A program made the position numbers and the translations under genes. From contig NZ_NOYD01000018.1 in assembly GCF_002258315.1 (NCBI RefSeq), positions 1-64,000 on the forward strand: a stretch of 64,000 bases of DNA, in the 5' to 3' direction. Source of the DNA: Rhodococcus sp. 06-462-5. Its GTDB lineage: Bacteria; Actinomycetota; Actinomycetes; Mycobacteriales; Mycobacteriaceae. Of the stretch, positions 51,318 through 60,629 are shown piece after piece (within the stretch, counting starts at the first letter, position 1; the number at the start of each line of letters is the position of its first letter). Below the pieces are notes generated by a model, which ran no database searches, was not told the origin of the DNA, and was given only the letters and a program-made list of their open reading frames with translations.

Positions 51318-53489
51318 TTACCTGCCTTCGGCTTCGGACGGAGCGGACTCGGCACTGGATTTGGCTTTGTTCATCGCCGCCGCTGCGGACTGCGCGGCGA
51401 TCGGCACGGCTGCGGCCCCGGCCGAGGCGACCGTCGCGGCAGATCCCGTCGCGAGCTTTCCGCCGAGTCGGCCGGCCATACCCATCGTCGAGCGCTTCGG
51501 TGTCGACGCCCCGCCTTTGTTGGCGCCGCTGTGGGCGGCCCCGGTGGTGTGGCCGGGGGTGGAGTTGTTCGTCGGGGTCGAATGCGCGGATCGGGTGGCC
51601 TTGTCGACGCCGTCGCCGGAGCGGGTCGAGCGCGGTGTGACGGTCGACCCGCCTCCGCCACCTCCGCCGCTCCGGCTGCGGAACAGGGCCGAGCCGCCCA
51701 CGCCTCCGATGACACCACCGGCGACGGAGCCACCGCCGCGGCCGAATCCTTCGGAGTCGGCCTTGGTCGGCAGGATCGGTGCCCACGCGAGCATCGACCA
51801 CGGTGCCAGGCCGACGACGACCATCGAGGCCCCGACGAGCACGAGAGCGCCGAGCGAGGTCAGGTCTCCTGAGCCGCCGCCGCCCGAGAGCAGAGCGTTG
51901 TTGGCCCCGGCGAGCACGATCGCGATGAGCAGGAACAGCATCGGCTTGCTGAGCACGATGCCGACGAAGGTGAACAGTGGCCGCAGCGCCTTGGTCCGCC
52001 ACGTCGGGTGCACCCACATGCCGTAGCCGATTCCGGCGACGCATGCGGTCAGCGGAAGCCCGATCTGGTGCATGAGCAGACCCAGATAGACCGACATCGC
52101 ACCGAGCAGCAAGATCCCGAAGAAGACCAGGCCGACGATCGAGCCGCCGACGACGGTGTCCTTGTTCAGCGTGCCCATCGTGGCGTAGATGTTCTGCACC
52201 ATCTCGGTGATCGTGGAGCCGCTGAAACTGGCGATGCCCTCGGTGAGCACTGTCGCGAACTCGATCAACAGTTGAGCCAGGGCCAGGGAGAACAGCATCA
52301 TCACCACCCCGGCGGGCATGTAGCCGAAGACGTTGGCCACCAGCTCCGACGGTGAGCCCTTGTGCCGCGATCGCATGATCGCCAGCAGGACCGCCACCGC
52401 CATGACCATGATTCCCAGACCCGTCGATCCGGCGTAATGGGTCACGAACCATTGCTGGGTGGGATCGAAGTCGCCGGTCGAAGTCAGCCCACGCAGCACG
52501 GCGTCGGTGAGCGAGAGGGCCCCGCTTTTGGTGGCGTTGACCCAGTCGTCGATGACGGTGGTCGGATCGGTGACGAAGTCGACGATGTCGTTCGCAGCCC
52601 CCGAGATCCAGGAGAATGCCTGCAGGTAGGCCTTGCCGAGCTTGTACTGCGGGGTGGCCGCGATGACCTTGCCCAGGGTGTCCTCGAGGCGCTCGGTGAA
52701 CGAGGTGTTCTTGTCGATCCAGTTCGCGGTGCCGGCGAACAATCGTCCGATCGACAGATTCCAGTCCTGGCAGCGGCTGGCATCTGCCCGTTCGGCTTTC
52801 GAGCAGTCGACGAAGAACGCGTGCATGCAGTACTGGTCGCCCGAACCCTGTGAGCACGGGTCCGACCAGGCGGCGTCGGGCACCTTGTCGGCACCGGGCA
52901 GCGCTTTGATCGCGGTCAGCGAGTCCGCGTCCGGGCTCTGCGCCCAGGCGAAGCCCCACGTGCCCCATTCCTTGGTTCCCCACCGGGCGAGGTCCTCGGC
53001 GCACGTTCCCGTCGGTGGGTGAAAGCTGGTGTCCCCGGCTGGGAACACCGTCGGCAGAGCGTCGGCGGGTGGTTCGGTCCCGTCGGCGACGGCCTTACGG
53101 GTGATCTCGGCTGTGGCGAGGGCCTGCGCATCGCTGCCGACCGCGCTGGCACCGCCGAGCATGGCGACCTTGTTCTCATCCGATGCCGTCCAGTACAGGA
53201 GCCGGTTTTCGTTCGTGAGTGCTTGGGAGATATAGGTTCCCAGGTCGCCGCCGCGGTCTCGGCAGTCCCCTGCGAACCAGGGCCCGCTCCGAAATTCCTC
53301 GGTACCGCCGATGAATTTCTTGAGATCGTCCGGGAAGTGCGCGGGCAGCCTCGATGCCGGTTGCTGGGCGGTGACCGCACCCGGTGCGGGAGCGGGAACG
53401 GCGGAAGGCTGGGCGAGCGCAACAGCGGATGACCCGAACAGAGCCACCAGTGCGGCAGTGACCGCGATGAGAACGAGACGGCGAATCAT
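51318..53489 (-). CDS. VirB6/TrbL-like polytopic T4SS channel protein
   Basis: A 723-aa secreted/membrane protein. A signal peptide (MIRRLVLIAVTAALVALFGS) precedes a ~270-residue extracytoplasmic domain with several cysteines (DCRDRGG, CMHAFFVDCS, RCQDW). About six to eight helices follow (GIMVMAVAVLLAIM ... VVVGLAPWSMLAWAPILP), then a Gly/Ser/Ala-rich C-terminal tail. The helix pattern suits VirB6/TrbL. It lies three bases upstream of the SCO6880 gene. Confidence 0.85.
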   Translation of the reverse strand: MIRRLVLIAVTAALVALFGSSAVALAQPSAVPAPAPGAVTAQQPASRLPAHFPDDLKKFIGGTEEFRSGPWFAGDCRDRGGDLGTYISQALTNENRLLYWTASDENKVAMLGGASAVGSDAQALATAEITRKAVADGTEPPADALPTVFPAGDTSFHPPTGTCAEDLARWGTKEWGTWGFAWAQSPDADSLTAIKALPGADKVPDAAWSDPCSQGSGDQYCMHAFFVDCSKAERADASRCQDWNLSIGRLFAGTANWIDKNTSFTERLEDTLGKVIAATPQYKLGKAYLQAFSWISGAANDIVDFVTDPTTVIDDWVNATKSGALSLTDAVLRGLTSTGDFDPTQQWFVTHYAGSTGLGIMVMAVAVLLAIMRSRHKGSPSELVANVFGYMPAGVVMMLFSLALAQLLIEFATVLTEGIASFSGSTITEMVQNIYATMGTLNKDTVVGGSIVGLVFFGILLLGAMSVYLGLLMHQIGLPLTACVAGIGYGMWVHPTWRTKALRPLFTFVGIVLSKPMLFLLIAIVLAGANNALLSGGGGSGDLTSLGALVLVGASMVVVGLAPWSMLAWAPILPTKADSEGFGRGGGSVAGGVIGGVGGSALFRSRSGGGGGGGSTVTPRSTRSGDGVDKATRSAHSTPTNNSTPGHTTGAAHSGANKGGASTPKRSTMGMAGRLGGKLATGSAATVASAGAAAVPIAAQSAAAAMNKAKSSAESAPSEAEGR

Positions 53490-53497
53490 GTTCTCTC

Positions 53498-54238
53498 CTA
53501 GTCGATGTAGAAGGTGTAGTACCCGGCGGTCAGTTGACCGCCGAGCGCGGAATCAGCGGCCGGGTAGGACGCGTCCTCCGGTCGCGGGCCCTGGCGGTAG
53601 GACCAGTCCTTGGCCTTCCAGTCCCCGTCCTGCCAGACCAACGAGATGTCGGTGGTCGCCCACAGAGTGCTCACAGCGACGGTGCCGGTGTTGTTGATGT
53701 CGGACTGTGTGGTGGTCATCGACCACACCGAGATCTGCGCGGCGTCGGTGCTGAACGAGGACACGTGCACCGCGGCCGGCAGAGTGTTCATCACGTCGCT
53801 GCTCTCGTCGCGGTTGCTTCCGACTTCGATCTCGCGGGCCAGTTCGGCACCGGGGTCGGCGGCGATCATCGTCGAGCGGACATCGTTCATGTCGATGCGG
53901 CCCTGGCTGGCCTGATCGAACGCTTGGAGCACGTTCACCGCGGCAGTCGATGCGCCTTGGGTGTCGCGGGTGTAGCCGCTGGGGACACCGTTGTCCACCG
54001 TCGTGGGCCCGTGTACTGCGCGGATGGCATCGGAGCCACCGGCACCGGAGTTGTCGGAGCTGCCCGACAGACCGACCACGATCACCGAGACGACGGCGAG
54101 GACCGCCAGGGCGACGGCCCCGAGAATGATCCAGCGCTTGGACCCGGACTTGCTGTCGGAGTGCTGATCACCGGAGACGGTGCCGGTGTTGGGCGAGCTG
54201 GGGGGTTCGGAACCGACGTTGCGGTAGTCGATGGCCAT
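53498..54238 (-). CDS. VirB8/TcpC-like T4SS protein
   Basis: A 246-aa bitopic protein: cytosolic N-terminus, one helix near residues 35-57 (WIILGAVALAVLAVVSVIVV), then an exported domain with the NTF2-like strand pattern (VSTLWATTDISLVWQDGDWK, AKDWSYRQGP). VirB8 and TcpC have this layout and scaffold the channel. Nine bases separate it from the VirB6-like gene. The family call is based on topology and position more than on motif. Confidence 0.65.
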   Translation of the reverse strand: MAIDYRNVGSEPPSSPNTGTVSGDQHSDSKSGSKRWIILGAVALAVLAVVSVIVVGLSGSSDNSGAGGSDAIRAVHGPTTVDNGVPSGYTRDTQGASTAAVNVLQAFDQASQGRIDMNDVRSTMIAADPGAELAREIEVGSNRDESSDVMNTLPAAVHVSSFSTDAAQISVWSMTTTQSDINNTGTVAVSTLWATTDISLVWQDGDWKAKDWSYRQGPRPEDASYPAADSALGGQLTAGYYTFYID

Positions 54239-54310
54239 GATGAGTGCTCGTTTCTGCGGATGGTGCCGCGTCGGAGAGGAGGGGAGAGTGGTAGTCAGAT
54301 CCGCGATCGG

Positions 54311-54724
54311 CTATGCGCCGGGCTGGACGAGGAGCAGGATCGCGCCGACGATCGGCGAGACAGCAGCCACACCGCCCAAGATGATGAGGGAGAGCTTGAG
54401 ATCCTCGCCCGCCTCGCTCAGATCGCTGGACATGTTGCGTTTACGGGCCTTCCTGGAGCTAAGGAACGAGGTCAGCACCCACAGGCCCGCGAGGGCGATG
54501 CTGGCTCCCCAGATCGCCGCGAGCAGGCGCTTCCACGTCTGGTTCAGGGCAGGGCCGAACAGGCCGATGTCCGGGTTGACCCCGTCGTACGGGTTGACCG
54601 CCTGTGCGGCGGCGACTCCGCCGGCCAGGACGGTCAGCGCGGCTGTAAAGGCGAGGACGCCGAGTACGCGGCGTGCCCGGTGCGGGGTGCGGGTGGTGGG
54701 GGTGGTGACGGATTTTGTGTCCAT
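54311..54724 (-). CDS. Small signal-peptide membrane protein, possible VirB2-like subunit
   Basis: A 137-aa protein. A cleavable-looking signal (VLGVLAFTAALTVLAGGVAAAQA) is followed by an exported segment and two hydrophobic helices (RLLAAIWGASIALAGLWVL and LSLIILGGVAAVSPIVGAIL) with a basic loop between. That is the topology of VirB2/TrbC prepilins, though it is larger than most. Position in the T4SS cluster fits. An unknown integral membrane T4SS part is the alternative. Confidence 0.65.
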   Translation of the reverse strand: MDTKSVTTPTTRTPHRARRVLGVLAFTAALTVLAGGVAAAQAVNPYDGVNPDIGLFGPALNQTWKRLLAAIWGASIALAGLWVLTSFLSSRKARKRNMSSDLSEAGEDLKLSLIILGGVAAVSPIVGAILLLVQPGA

Positions 54725-54782
54725 CGGGGGTTCCTTTCCGAAACATGTTGTTCTGCAGTGCCAGTGGATGCACGAGGCGGGG

Positions 54783-55376
54783 CTATTTGTCCTGAATGCG
54801 GCTCACCTCCCAGCCGTCGGAGCAGCGCCGCAGGATCATCGCGACGACCCTCTCGCTCACCGGGGCACCGTCGATGCGTTGGGTGACGTGGTAGGACCGG
54901 TATGCCGTCGAATCGGTCTGCGGGGGAACGGGTTCGTCGGCGACGACGAGGTCGGGGGTCAGGACCGCGCCGCGCGCGGCCCAGTCCAGCCATTGCGCGC
55001 CGGGGCTCGATTGCGCTGTGGTGGAGGTGATCTCGCGCGCGTAGTCGGAGGTGAGCAGCGGTGCGGTGCGGGCGGCGGCATCGTTGGGTCCGGCGTCGAC
55101 GGCGGTGTTCCAGGTGAACCAGACCGTCAAGGCCGTGTTGGCCACCGAGTCCGGGTCCTGACGGTCCACCCCGGCCGCGATGTCGGGAAGCGCGGTCGCG
55201 GCCGGCGGCGGGGTACGGGTGGGATCGCTGCCGCTCGGCGGGGGCGTACCCGGTGTCCACTGCTGCGCCGGGATCGACGGGGCATCGCTGCCGTTGTCAG
55301 TGCTTTCACCACCGCAGGCAGTGAGAACCGTTGCAGCGATGAGCAATCCGGTCAGGGCGGTGCGGGTGGTTCTCAT
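54783..55376 (-). CDS. T4SS-associated lipoprotein
   Basis: A 197-aa lipoprotein (lipobox LTAC near residue 20) with a Pro/Thr linker and a C-terminal domain holding NTALTVWFTWNTAVDAG and YRSYHVTQRIDGAPVSERVV. The C-terminal strand pattern is NTF2-like as in VirB8-class proteins, so it may be a second extracytoplasmic scaffold. Its ATG overlaps the wall-hydrolase stop. Confidence 0.72.
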   Translation of the reverse strand: MRTTRTALTGLLIAATVLTACGGESTDNGSDAPSIPAQQWTPGTPPPSGSDPTRTPPPAATALPDIAAGVDRQDPDSVANTALTVWFTWNTAVDAGPNDAAARTAPLLTSDYAREITSTTAQSSPGAQWLDWAARGAVLTPDLVVADEPVPPQTDSTAYRSYHVTQRIDGAPVSERVVAMILRRCSDGWEVSRIQDK

Positions 55377-57058
55377 CCGAATCTCCGTGCTGTCAGGCCG
55401 CTCGCGGGCGGGGTCCAGTCCGATACCTTCACGACGTCGCCGGACTGCGGTGCCTCGACGACCTTGTTTCCGCCGAGCCAGATGAAGATGTGGCCCGAGT
55501 GGGGTTGGATGATGTCGCCGGGAGCGAGCTCGCCGGGGGTGGCGATGACGCGGCCGCGGCTGTCGGCGATCTGCGCCGAGTCCTGGTGGGGGAGCACGAT
55601 CGCGCCGCCGGAGGCTTGTGCGACGGCGTAGAGGACCAGTCCGGAGCAGTCGAAGCCGACCTTGTCGAAGTCGCCGATCATGTCCGCGCGGCCGCCGCCG
55701 TCGCTGACACCGCGGGTGGGTCCGTTCCGGTCGCCTCCGCCCCAGGCGTAGGTGGTGCCGAGCCAGCGCATCGCGGCCGCGACGACGTTCTGACCGAACG
55801 GGCCACCGGGGACGATGCCCGGTGTGGCCTGGGGGACGGCGACGGAGAACGCCTCTGCTGCCCGTCGGGGAATCTTCGCGACGTAGTCGAGGGTTTCGGC
55901 GTTCTGGCACACCCGGCCCTGCGAGAGGGTCGCACCGGGCCCGCAGTTGTACATCGACAGGTACAGCTCGGTCAGGTCGCCGCTGAGCTTGCCGGCGGCG
56001 AGCGAGTCCTTGGCGATGCCCGCCAGCTCGCAGTCGTAGGCGGCTTGGCTCATCACCGCGTCGGCGATGCTGCGGGTGTCCTTGCGGCCGTCTCCGTCTC
56101 CGTCGACGCCTTTCGCGGCCCAGGTGGCGGGCATGAACTGCGCCGGTCCGTCCGCGCCCGATCCTGCGTTGTGGGCGTCGACGTCGAAGCCGCCCTCTTG
56201 TTCGAGCTGCGCGGCGACGACCGGGGCAGTGACCTCGGGGCACACGGTGCCGGCTTTGACGATCCACGGCTCGAAATCGGCGGGCACCGATCCCGGTCGC
56301 AGTCCGGTCGATCCGGCCGGGACTCCGCAGCCGGGTTTGATCGCGGCGGCGAGTTTGACCGACCGGCTCGATACGCCCTGCGCCGCAGCACCGGTGGTCG
56401 GGGTCGCGGCGGAGGTGGCGGCGAGGACGTCCGCGGTGGCGATCGGGGCGGTGGCACCGGCGGCGGCGAGCCAGGCGACGGGATCGACCGGGCTCGACCC
56501 GGATGCGAGACGGGTGCCGGGCCAGACCTCGAAGTGCAGGTGCGGCCCGGTGGACTGTCCGGCGTTGCCGACGGCGCCGATCGGGTCACCGGCTTTGACG
56601 GTCTGGCCCGCGGTGACCCCGAGGCCGTCGTCGTTCATGTGGCCGTAGACCGTCGAGAGCGACTGGCCGTCGACGGTGGTGTCGATGATGATCCAGTTGC
56701 CGAACCCGCTGGCGTGTTCGGCCTTGACGACCGTGCCGTCGGTGGCCGCGTAGATCGGGGTTCCGATCGGGGCGGAGTAGTCCTGGCCCTGGTGTCCTTC
56801 GGCTTCGCCGGTGACCGGGTTCGTGCGGGCACCGAAACCGCTCGTGGCCTGATAGGTGCCTTCACGCAGCGGCATCACCACTGTTCCCGAGTGCGGAGCC
56901 ACCACGGCCGCGCCGGCCGGCAGGCACGTGCCTTCGTCGACCGGGGGCGTGCGATCGCCCGAGAGGACACCGAACATGCCGATCGCAGCAATGGCGGTGA
57001 TCAGCAACAGGCTCAGTGCGCCGGCACTGCCCTTGCTGCCCTGCTGTGATGCTGCCAT
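55373..57058 (-). CDS. Three-domain peptidoglycan hydrolase (M23, lytic transglycosylase, NlpC/P60)
   Basis: A 561-aa anchored exoprotein with one N-terminal helix (ALSLLLITAIAAIGMFGVLS). Domain 1 is an M23 metallo-endopeptidase (GHQGQDYSAPIG and STGPHLHFEVW metal ligands). Domain 2 is lysozyme-like (LEQEGGFDVDAHNAGSGADG, then PAQFMPATWAAKG). Domain 3 is NlpC/P60 with Cys in VGFDCSGLVLYAV and His in HSGHIFIWLGGNK. All catalytic residues look present. It would open the wall for the T4SS channel. The three-enzyme fusion is notable. Confidence 0.9.
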   Translation of the reverse strand: MAASQQGSKGSAGALSLLLITAIAAIGMFGVLSGDRTPPVDEGTCLPAGAAVVAPHSGTVVMPLREGTYQATSGFGARTNPVTGEAEGHQGQDYSAPIGTPIYAATDGTVVKAEHASGFGNWIIIDTTVDGQSLSTVYGHMNDDGLGVTAGQTVKAGDPIGAVGNAGQSTGPHLHFEVWPGTRLASGSSPVDPVAWLAAAGATAPIATADVLAATSAATPTTGAAAQGVSSRSVKLAAAIKPGCGVPAGSTGLRPGSVPADFEPWIVKAGTVCPEVTAPVVAAQLEQEGGFDVDAHNAGSGADGPAQFMPATWAAKGVDGDGDGRKDTRSIADAVMSQAAYDCELAGIAKDSLAAGKLSGDLTELYLSMYNCGPGATLSQGRVCQNAETLDYVAKIPRRAAEAFSVAVPQATPGIVPGGPFGQNVVAAAMRWLGTTYAWGGGDRNGPTRGVSDGGGRADMIGDFDKVGFDCSGLVLYAVAQASGGAIVLPHQDSAQIADSRGRVIATPGELAPGDIIQPHSGHIFIWLGGNKVVEAPQSGDVVKVSDWTPPASGLTARRFG

Positions 57059-57204
57059 CGGTGCATGTCCTCACGAATCGACAAGATGATCAGTGCCCGC
57101 CCGGACACCTGTGGTGGGTACGTGTAGTTAGGTTGTGGTGCTGTAGTTTTCGGCTGCTCTGCGTCATGCCCGCCCGGCTGCAGAGCCTGCTCGGTGGCCG
57201 CCGG

Positions 57205-59301
57205 TCAGCCCCCGATCTTCTGGGTGAAGAAGTCGATGAGCCATTGCAGGGCGCTGCGGCCGGTGGAGTCGACCTTGAAGTCGCCGTAGGACTGGTGCGC
57301 ACCGGAGGCGAAGAACGTCGCGGCGTCGATACCGGCACCGACCAGCTCCGCGGCATCGCCGGCACTCGGCGACGAGGCCAGTGAGACGAGACTGCCTGCC
57401 AGACCGGCGAAATCGCCGGTGGAGGCTTGCTGGCCGATCGCTGCGGACTGTCCGGTGACCTGGGTCTGTGATCCGAGTTGGTCGGGGCTGGTCTTGGAGG
57501 ATCCGGTGAGCACGCCGACCGCGACCGAGGCGAGGTCGAGCCCGATGGGCAGCAGTTCGGCGGTGGCCGCGAGGTTGCCGGTTTCGAGGATCTTCCACGC
57601 GACTTCCTGAATCGCGCCGACATCGTTGGCCAGGCGGATCACGTCGACGTTGCCGAGCAAGCTCAACACCAGGGAGGCGATCTGCGCCGAGCCGCTGGGG
57701 TCGGGGATCATCGCCACCAACGCCGCCAAGGTGTGTAGGTCCACGCCAGCGGCCATCTTCACGATCGGCGCGAACTGGTTGTTGAGATCACCGGCGATCT
57801 TGTGCGATCCCGCGACATCGAGAGCAGCGACCTTCTGCGGCAACGCGATCAGGTTGTCGACGATGCCTTGGTAGTCCAGGCTCGTGAAGCCGGTCGCGAC
57901 GTTGACGACCTGGTTGACCACCGTCTTCGGCTTGAGCAGCGAAAGCACCTGCGTTGCCGAGGTCAGCGCATCCGGGGACACGGACTGCAAAGGTGCGACC
58001 TGCCCGCTCAGGGTCGACGCGGTGCCGGCGAGGCCCGCGGTGGTGCCGGTGCCGCCCAGCACCGACGAGGCGGTGTCGGCGATCGAGGTCGCTGTGCTCA
58101 GGACTGCGGGAATGTCGATCTGGTCCAGCGCGTCGAGCACCGTCGAGGTCTGCGCCTCCGGTGATCCTTCCGGTGCGGTGTCGAGAGTCGAGCGGATTCC
58201 GGGGTTCGCGGCGATCACCGACTGCACGTCGGCGACCGGTTCGAGGGTGTTGAGCAGCGATGTCGCCGAAGCCCCGACGCTGGCGACCTGCGACTGAGTG
58301 CGGTTGGTTCCCACCGAATCGGGCAGGGTGGCCACCCGCTCCCCGAGGGTCGATGCGGTGTTCGCAGCACCGGCCAGATCGACGCGGGAGAAGTCCGAGA
58401 CCAGCGACGACGAGAAATCGCTGACCCCTCCGGCCTGTGTCGGCGTCGCGCCCGGCTGTGTCCCGGCACCGGTGACACCGCCCTGCGCGGTCGTCGACGG
58501 CACTGCGGTACTCGATGCGGCTTGGGTCGTCGAGGAAACAGAGGTAGGCCCGGTTCCGGCCTGTCCGCCGGTGGTGGCCGGGTCGACAGGCTTGTTCGCC
58601 AGGACCTTGCCCAGGCCCGCGAGCAGACCGTCCTTGCCGGCGTTCGTCGAGCAGTACAGGTCCGTGGGATTGCACAGCTGCTTGACCACCGGGGCGAGAG
58701 AGCCGAAGCCTTCGGGCCGGACCCCGCCGATGCCCTGGCCGTCGACCTTCGGTCCGACCACGGTGCCGCCGGCGGTGCCCTGGTGCGGATCGGCGACCAG
58801 ACCGACGCCGAGAATCCGGGAGGCCGGAACGACACCGCGGCCGTTGCCGATCTCGGCGGCGACGTCGCCGGCGGCGTCCGCGCCTTGGGAGTAGCCCGAG
58901 AGCAGGAACTTCGACGTCGCGCACGCCGAGGTGAGGATGTTGTTGATCGCGCTCTTGCCGGTTTCCTTGCTGTCGGCGTAGGTACGGCCCTTGTCGAACG
59001 CCGACGCCGCGTACGCGGGGTAGTAGACCTCGATGTCGTTGCCGTACTTCTGTTTCAGGGCGTTACCGACGGTGGCGAGCATCCCGACCGGGGTGGTGGG
59101 ATTCGCCGCGGCGTTGGTTTCCCACGTTCCTGGGGCCATGATCGCGACGTACTTCGCGCACGAGGTCGTCGCCGTCGCTGCCGGTGCGGCGTGTGCGGGG
59201 ACAGCGCCCAAGGCCAGGACCACCGCGGCGGCTGCTGCCATCGCGGAGTGCGCCGAGCGCGGTCGTCGTAGCGCGGTGGTGAGCGTTCTCTGGCCGGTCA
59301 T
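57205..59301 (-). CDS. Large secreted cutinase-family protein
   Basis: A 698-aa exported protein. The signal peptide ends near AVPAHAAPA. The N-terminal ~200 residues are a cutinase domain: CAKYVAIMAPGTWETN, nucleophile LLSGYSQGADAAG (Ser near residue 135) and CNPTDLYCST. A Ser/Thr-rich linker and a ~350-residue region of Val/Ala-rich helices follow. The last ~30 residues (SGAHQSYGDFKVDSTGRSAL then QWLIDFF) resemble the end of cutinase-family enzymes and may supply the catalytic His. It may act on envelope mycolate esters or receptor surfaces. Confidence 0.78.
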   Translation of the reverse strand: MTGQRTLTTALRRPRSAHSAMAAAAAVVLALGAVPAHAAPAATATTSCAKYVAIMAPGTWETNAAANPTTPVGMLATVGNALKQKYGNDIEVYYPAYAASAFDKGRTYADSKETGKSAINNILTSACATSKFLLSGYSQGADAAGDVAAEIGNGRGVVPASRILGVGLVADPHQGTAGGTVVGPKVDGQGIGGVRPEGFGSLAPVVKQLCNPTDLYCSTNAGKDGLLAGLGKVLANKPVDPATTGGQAGTGPTSVSSTTQAASSTAVPSTTAQGGVTGAGTQPGATPTQAGGVSDFSSSLVSDFSRVDLAGAANTASTLGERVATLPDSVGTNRTQSQVASVGASATSLLNTLEPVADVQSVIAANPGIRSTLDTAPEGSPEAQTSTVLDALDQIDIPAVLSTATSIADTASSVLGGTGTTAGLAGTASTLSGQVAPLQSVSPDALTSATQVLSLLKPKTVVNQVVNVATGFTSLDYQGIVDNLIALPQKVAALDVAGSHKIAGDLNNQFAPIVKMAAGVDLHTLAALVAMIPDPSGSAQIASLVLSLLGNVDVIRLANDVGAIQEVAWKILETGNLAATAELLPIGLDLASVAVGVLTGSSKTSPDQLGSQTQVTGQSAAIGQQASTGDFAGLAGSLVSLASSPSAGDAAELVGAGIDAATFFASGAHQSYGDFKVDSTGRSALQWLIDFFTQKIGG

Positions 59302-59339
59302 GGTGTTCTCCTCGTGTGCTCGAGCGGGGTGGGGACGGG

Positions 59340-60629
59340 TCAGGCTCCGCGACGGTCGCGGCTGTGCCGCTCCCACTGCGAGAGCTGTGGGGGTGGTGCG
59401 CTGTCGGGCTGGCGGTTCATCGGCTGCGGGGAATACGGATCGGTGAACTGATAGGCCGCGCCGGCTCGTGCCGCGGCGATGTTGTCGGCGACCAGCGCGG
59501 TGACATTGGTGTAGGCCTCGATCGTGGCGGGTGGGAGGTCCTTGTAGACGATCCGATCGCCGCGGGCGAGCGCTGATTCGTACGGGGCCTGAATGAAATT
59601 GCTGTCCTGGACACCGAGATTGCGCAGATCCTCGAAGACCGCCGACGCCAACTGCGGGTTGGAATCGGGTGTTGCACAGGTCACGACGATCGTCGACGCC
59701 AACAGGTGTCCGTAGCCGCGGGCGATGATGCCCTCGAGCATCTGATAGACCTGCCGGGCGATGTCGAGGCGTAGCGGGAGCGGAACGACCAGGGCATCGG
59801 AATGCTGCACGGCCCACTGCCAGGACTCGGCCAAGGGATTGGCGGCGGTGTCGATGACGATCAGGTCCCGGTGTCGGCGCAGCACGGCCATCACCGCGGC
59901 GCATTCGTCCCACCCCAGATTGCGTTCACGGTCGGCCGAATTGTCCGCCGCGAGAATGTCTTCCATCGTCGGTTGACGCCGCAGGAACGCGTTGAGCGAT
60001 CCCGAGACCGCCGACGAGGACGCCAGCTCGTGGGCGTGGTCGAGCAGGTCCCACACCGTGAGCTCCGGATCGGTGGTGCGGGCGGCGCGATCGCCGAGAC
60101 TGCCGAGTGATTCGCTGGCGTCGAACACTGTCACCCCGTGGCCACGGTGCTTGCCGAACGTCGAACCGAGCAGCACCGATGTCGGAGTTTTGCCTGCTCC
60201 GCCCTTGGGATTGATGACCGAGACCACCGAGCATCCGGGAAGTGGCTGCTGCACAACGCGAATCGACTGACGCAGTCTGACTTCGGCCGATGTGGGCTTG
60301 GGCTTGAGATGAGTTCCCAGGGCGGCGTTGATCCGGCCCCTCAGGCCTGCTGCGGCGGGCTCGGCGGTCGGGTCTTCTTCCTGGCGGTCGAACAGGCGTG
60401 CTCGGTAGAACGCTGCGGGGTCGACATCAGGTGTCTCGACCGCTGCCAGTGCGTCCTGCCCGACCCCGTACGGGTCCGGTGCGGTGTCGTCGGCCGGCTC
60501 TTCTGCAGGCTGTTCGTCCGGTTCGGATTCGGGTCGGCGCAGGCGCTGAGCGCGGAGGTTGACGGTGTCCTCGGCTTCGTACCCCGCGACGGGGTTGTCG
60601 ACGTCTGGGCGTGGGTGCTGTTCGGCCAT
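59340..60629 (-). CDS. MinD/ParA-like ATPase of the conjugation module
   Basis: A 429-aa ATPase with a long Pro/Glu-rich disordered N-terminus of about 110 residues. The deviant Walker A is NPKGGAGKTPTSVLLGS, with Pro after the Thr; the second motif reads TVFDASESLGSLGDRA, lacking the usual DPQ; Walker B is LIVIDTAANPLAES. This pattern is closer to secretion- or transfer-associated MinD-like ATPases than to partition ParA. It overlaps the preceding gene by one base. Confidence 0.82.
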   Translation of the reverse strand: MAEQHPRPDVDNPVAGYEAEDTVNLRAQRLRRPESEPDEQPAEEPADDTAPDPYGVGQDALAAVETPDVDPAAFYRARLFDRQEEDPTAEPAAAGLRGRINAALGTHLKPKPTSAEVRLRQSIRVVQQPLPGCSVVSVINPKGGAGKTPTSVLLGSTFGKHRGHGVTVFDASESLGSLGDRAARTTDPELTVWDLLDHAHELASSSAVSGSLNAFLRRQPTMEDILAADNSADRERNLGWDECAAVMAVLRRHRDLIVIDTAANPLAESWQWAVQHSDALVVPLPLRLDIARQVYQMLEGIIARGYGHLLASTIVVTCATPDSNPQLASAVFEDLRNLGVQDSNFIQAPYESALARGDRIVYKDLPPATIEAYTNVTALVADNIAAARAGAAYQFTDPYSPQPMNRQPDSAPPPQLSQWERHSRDRRGA

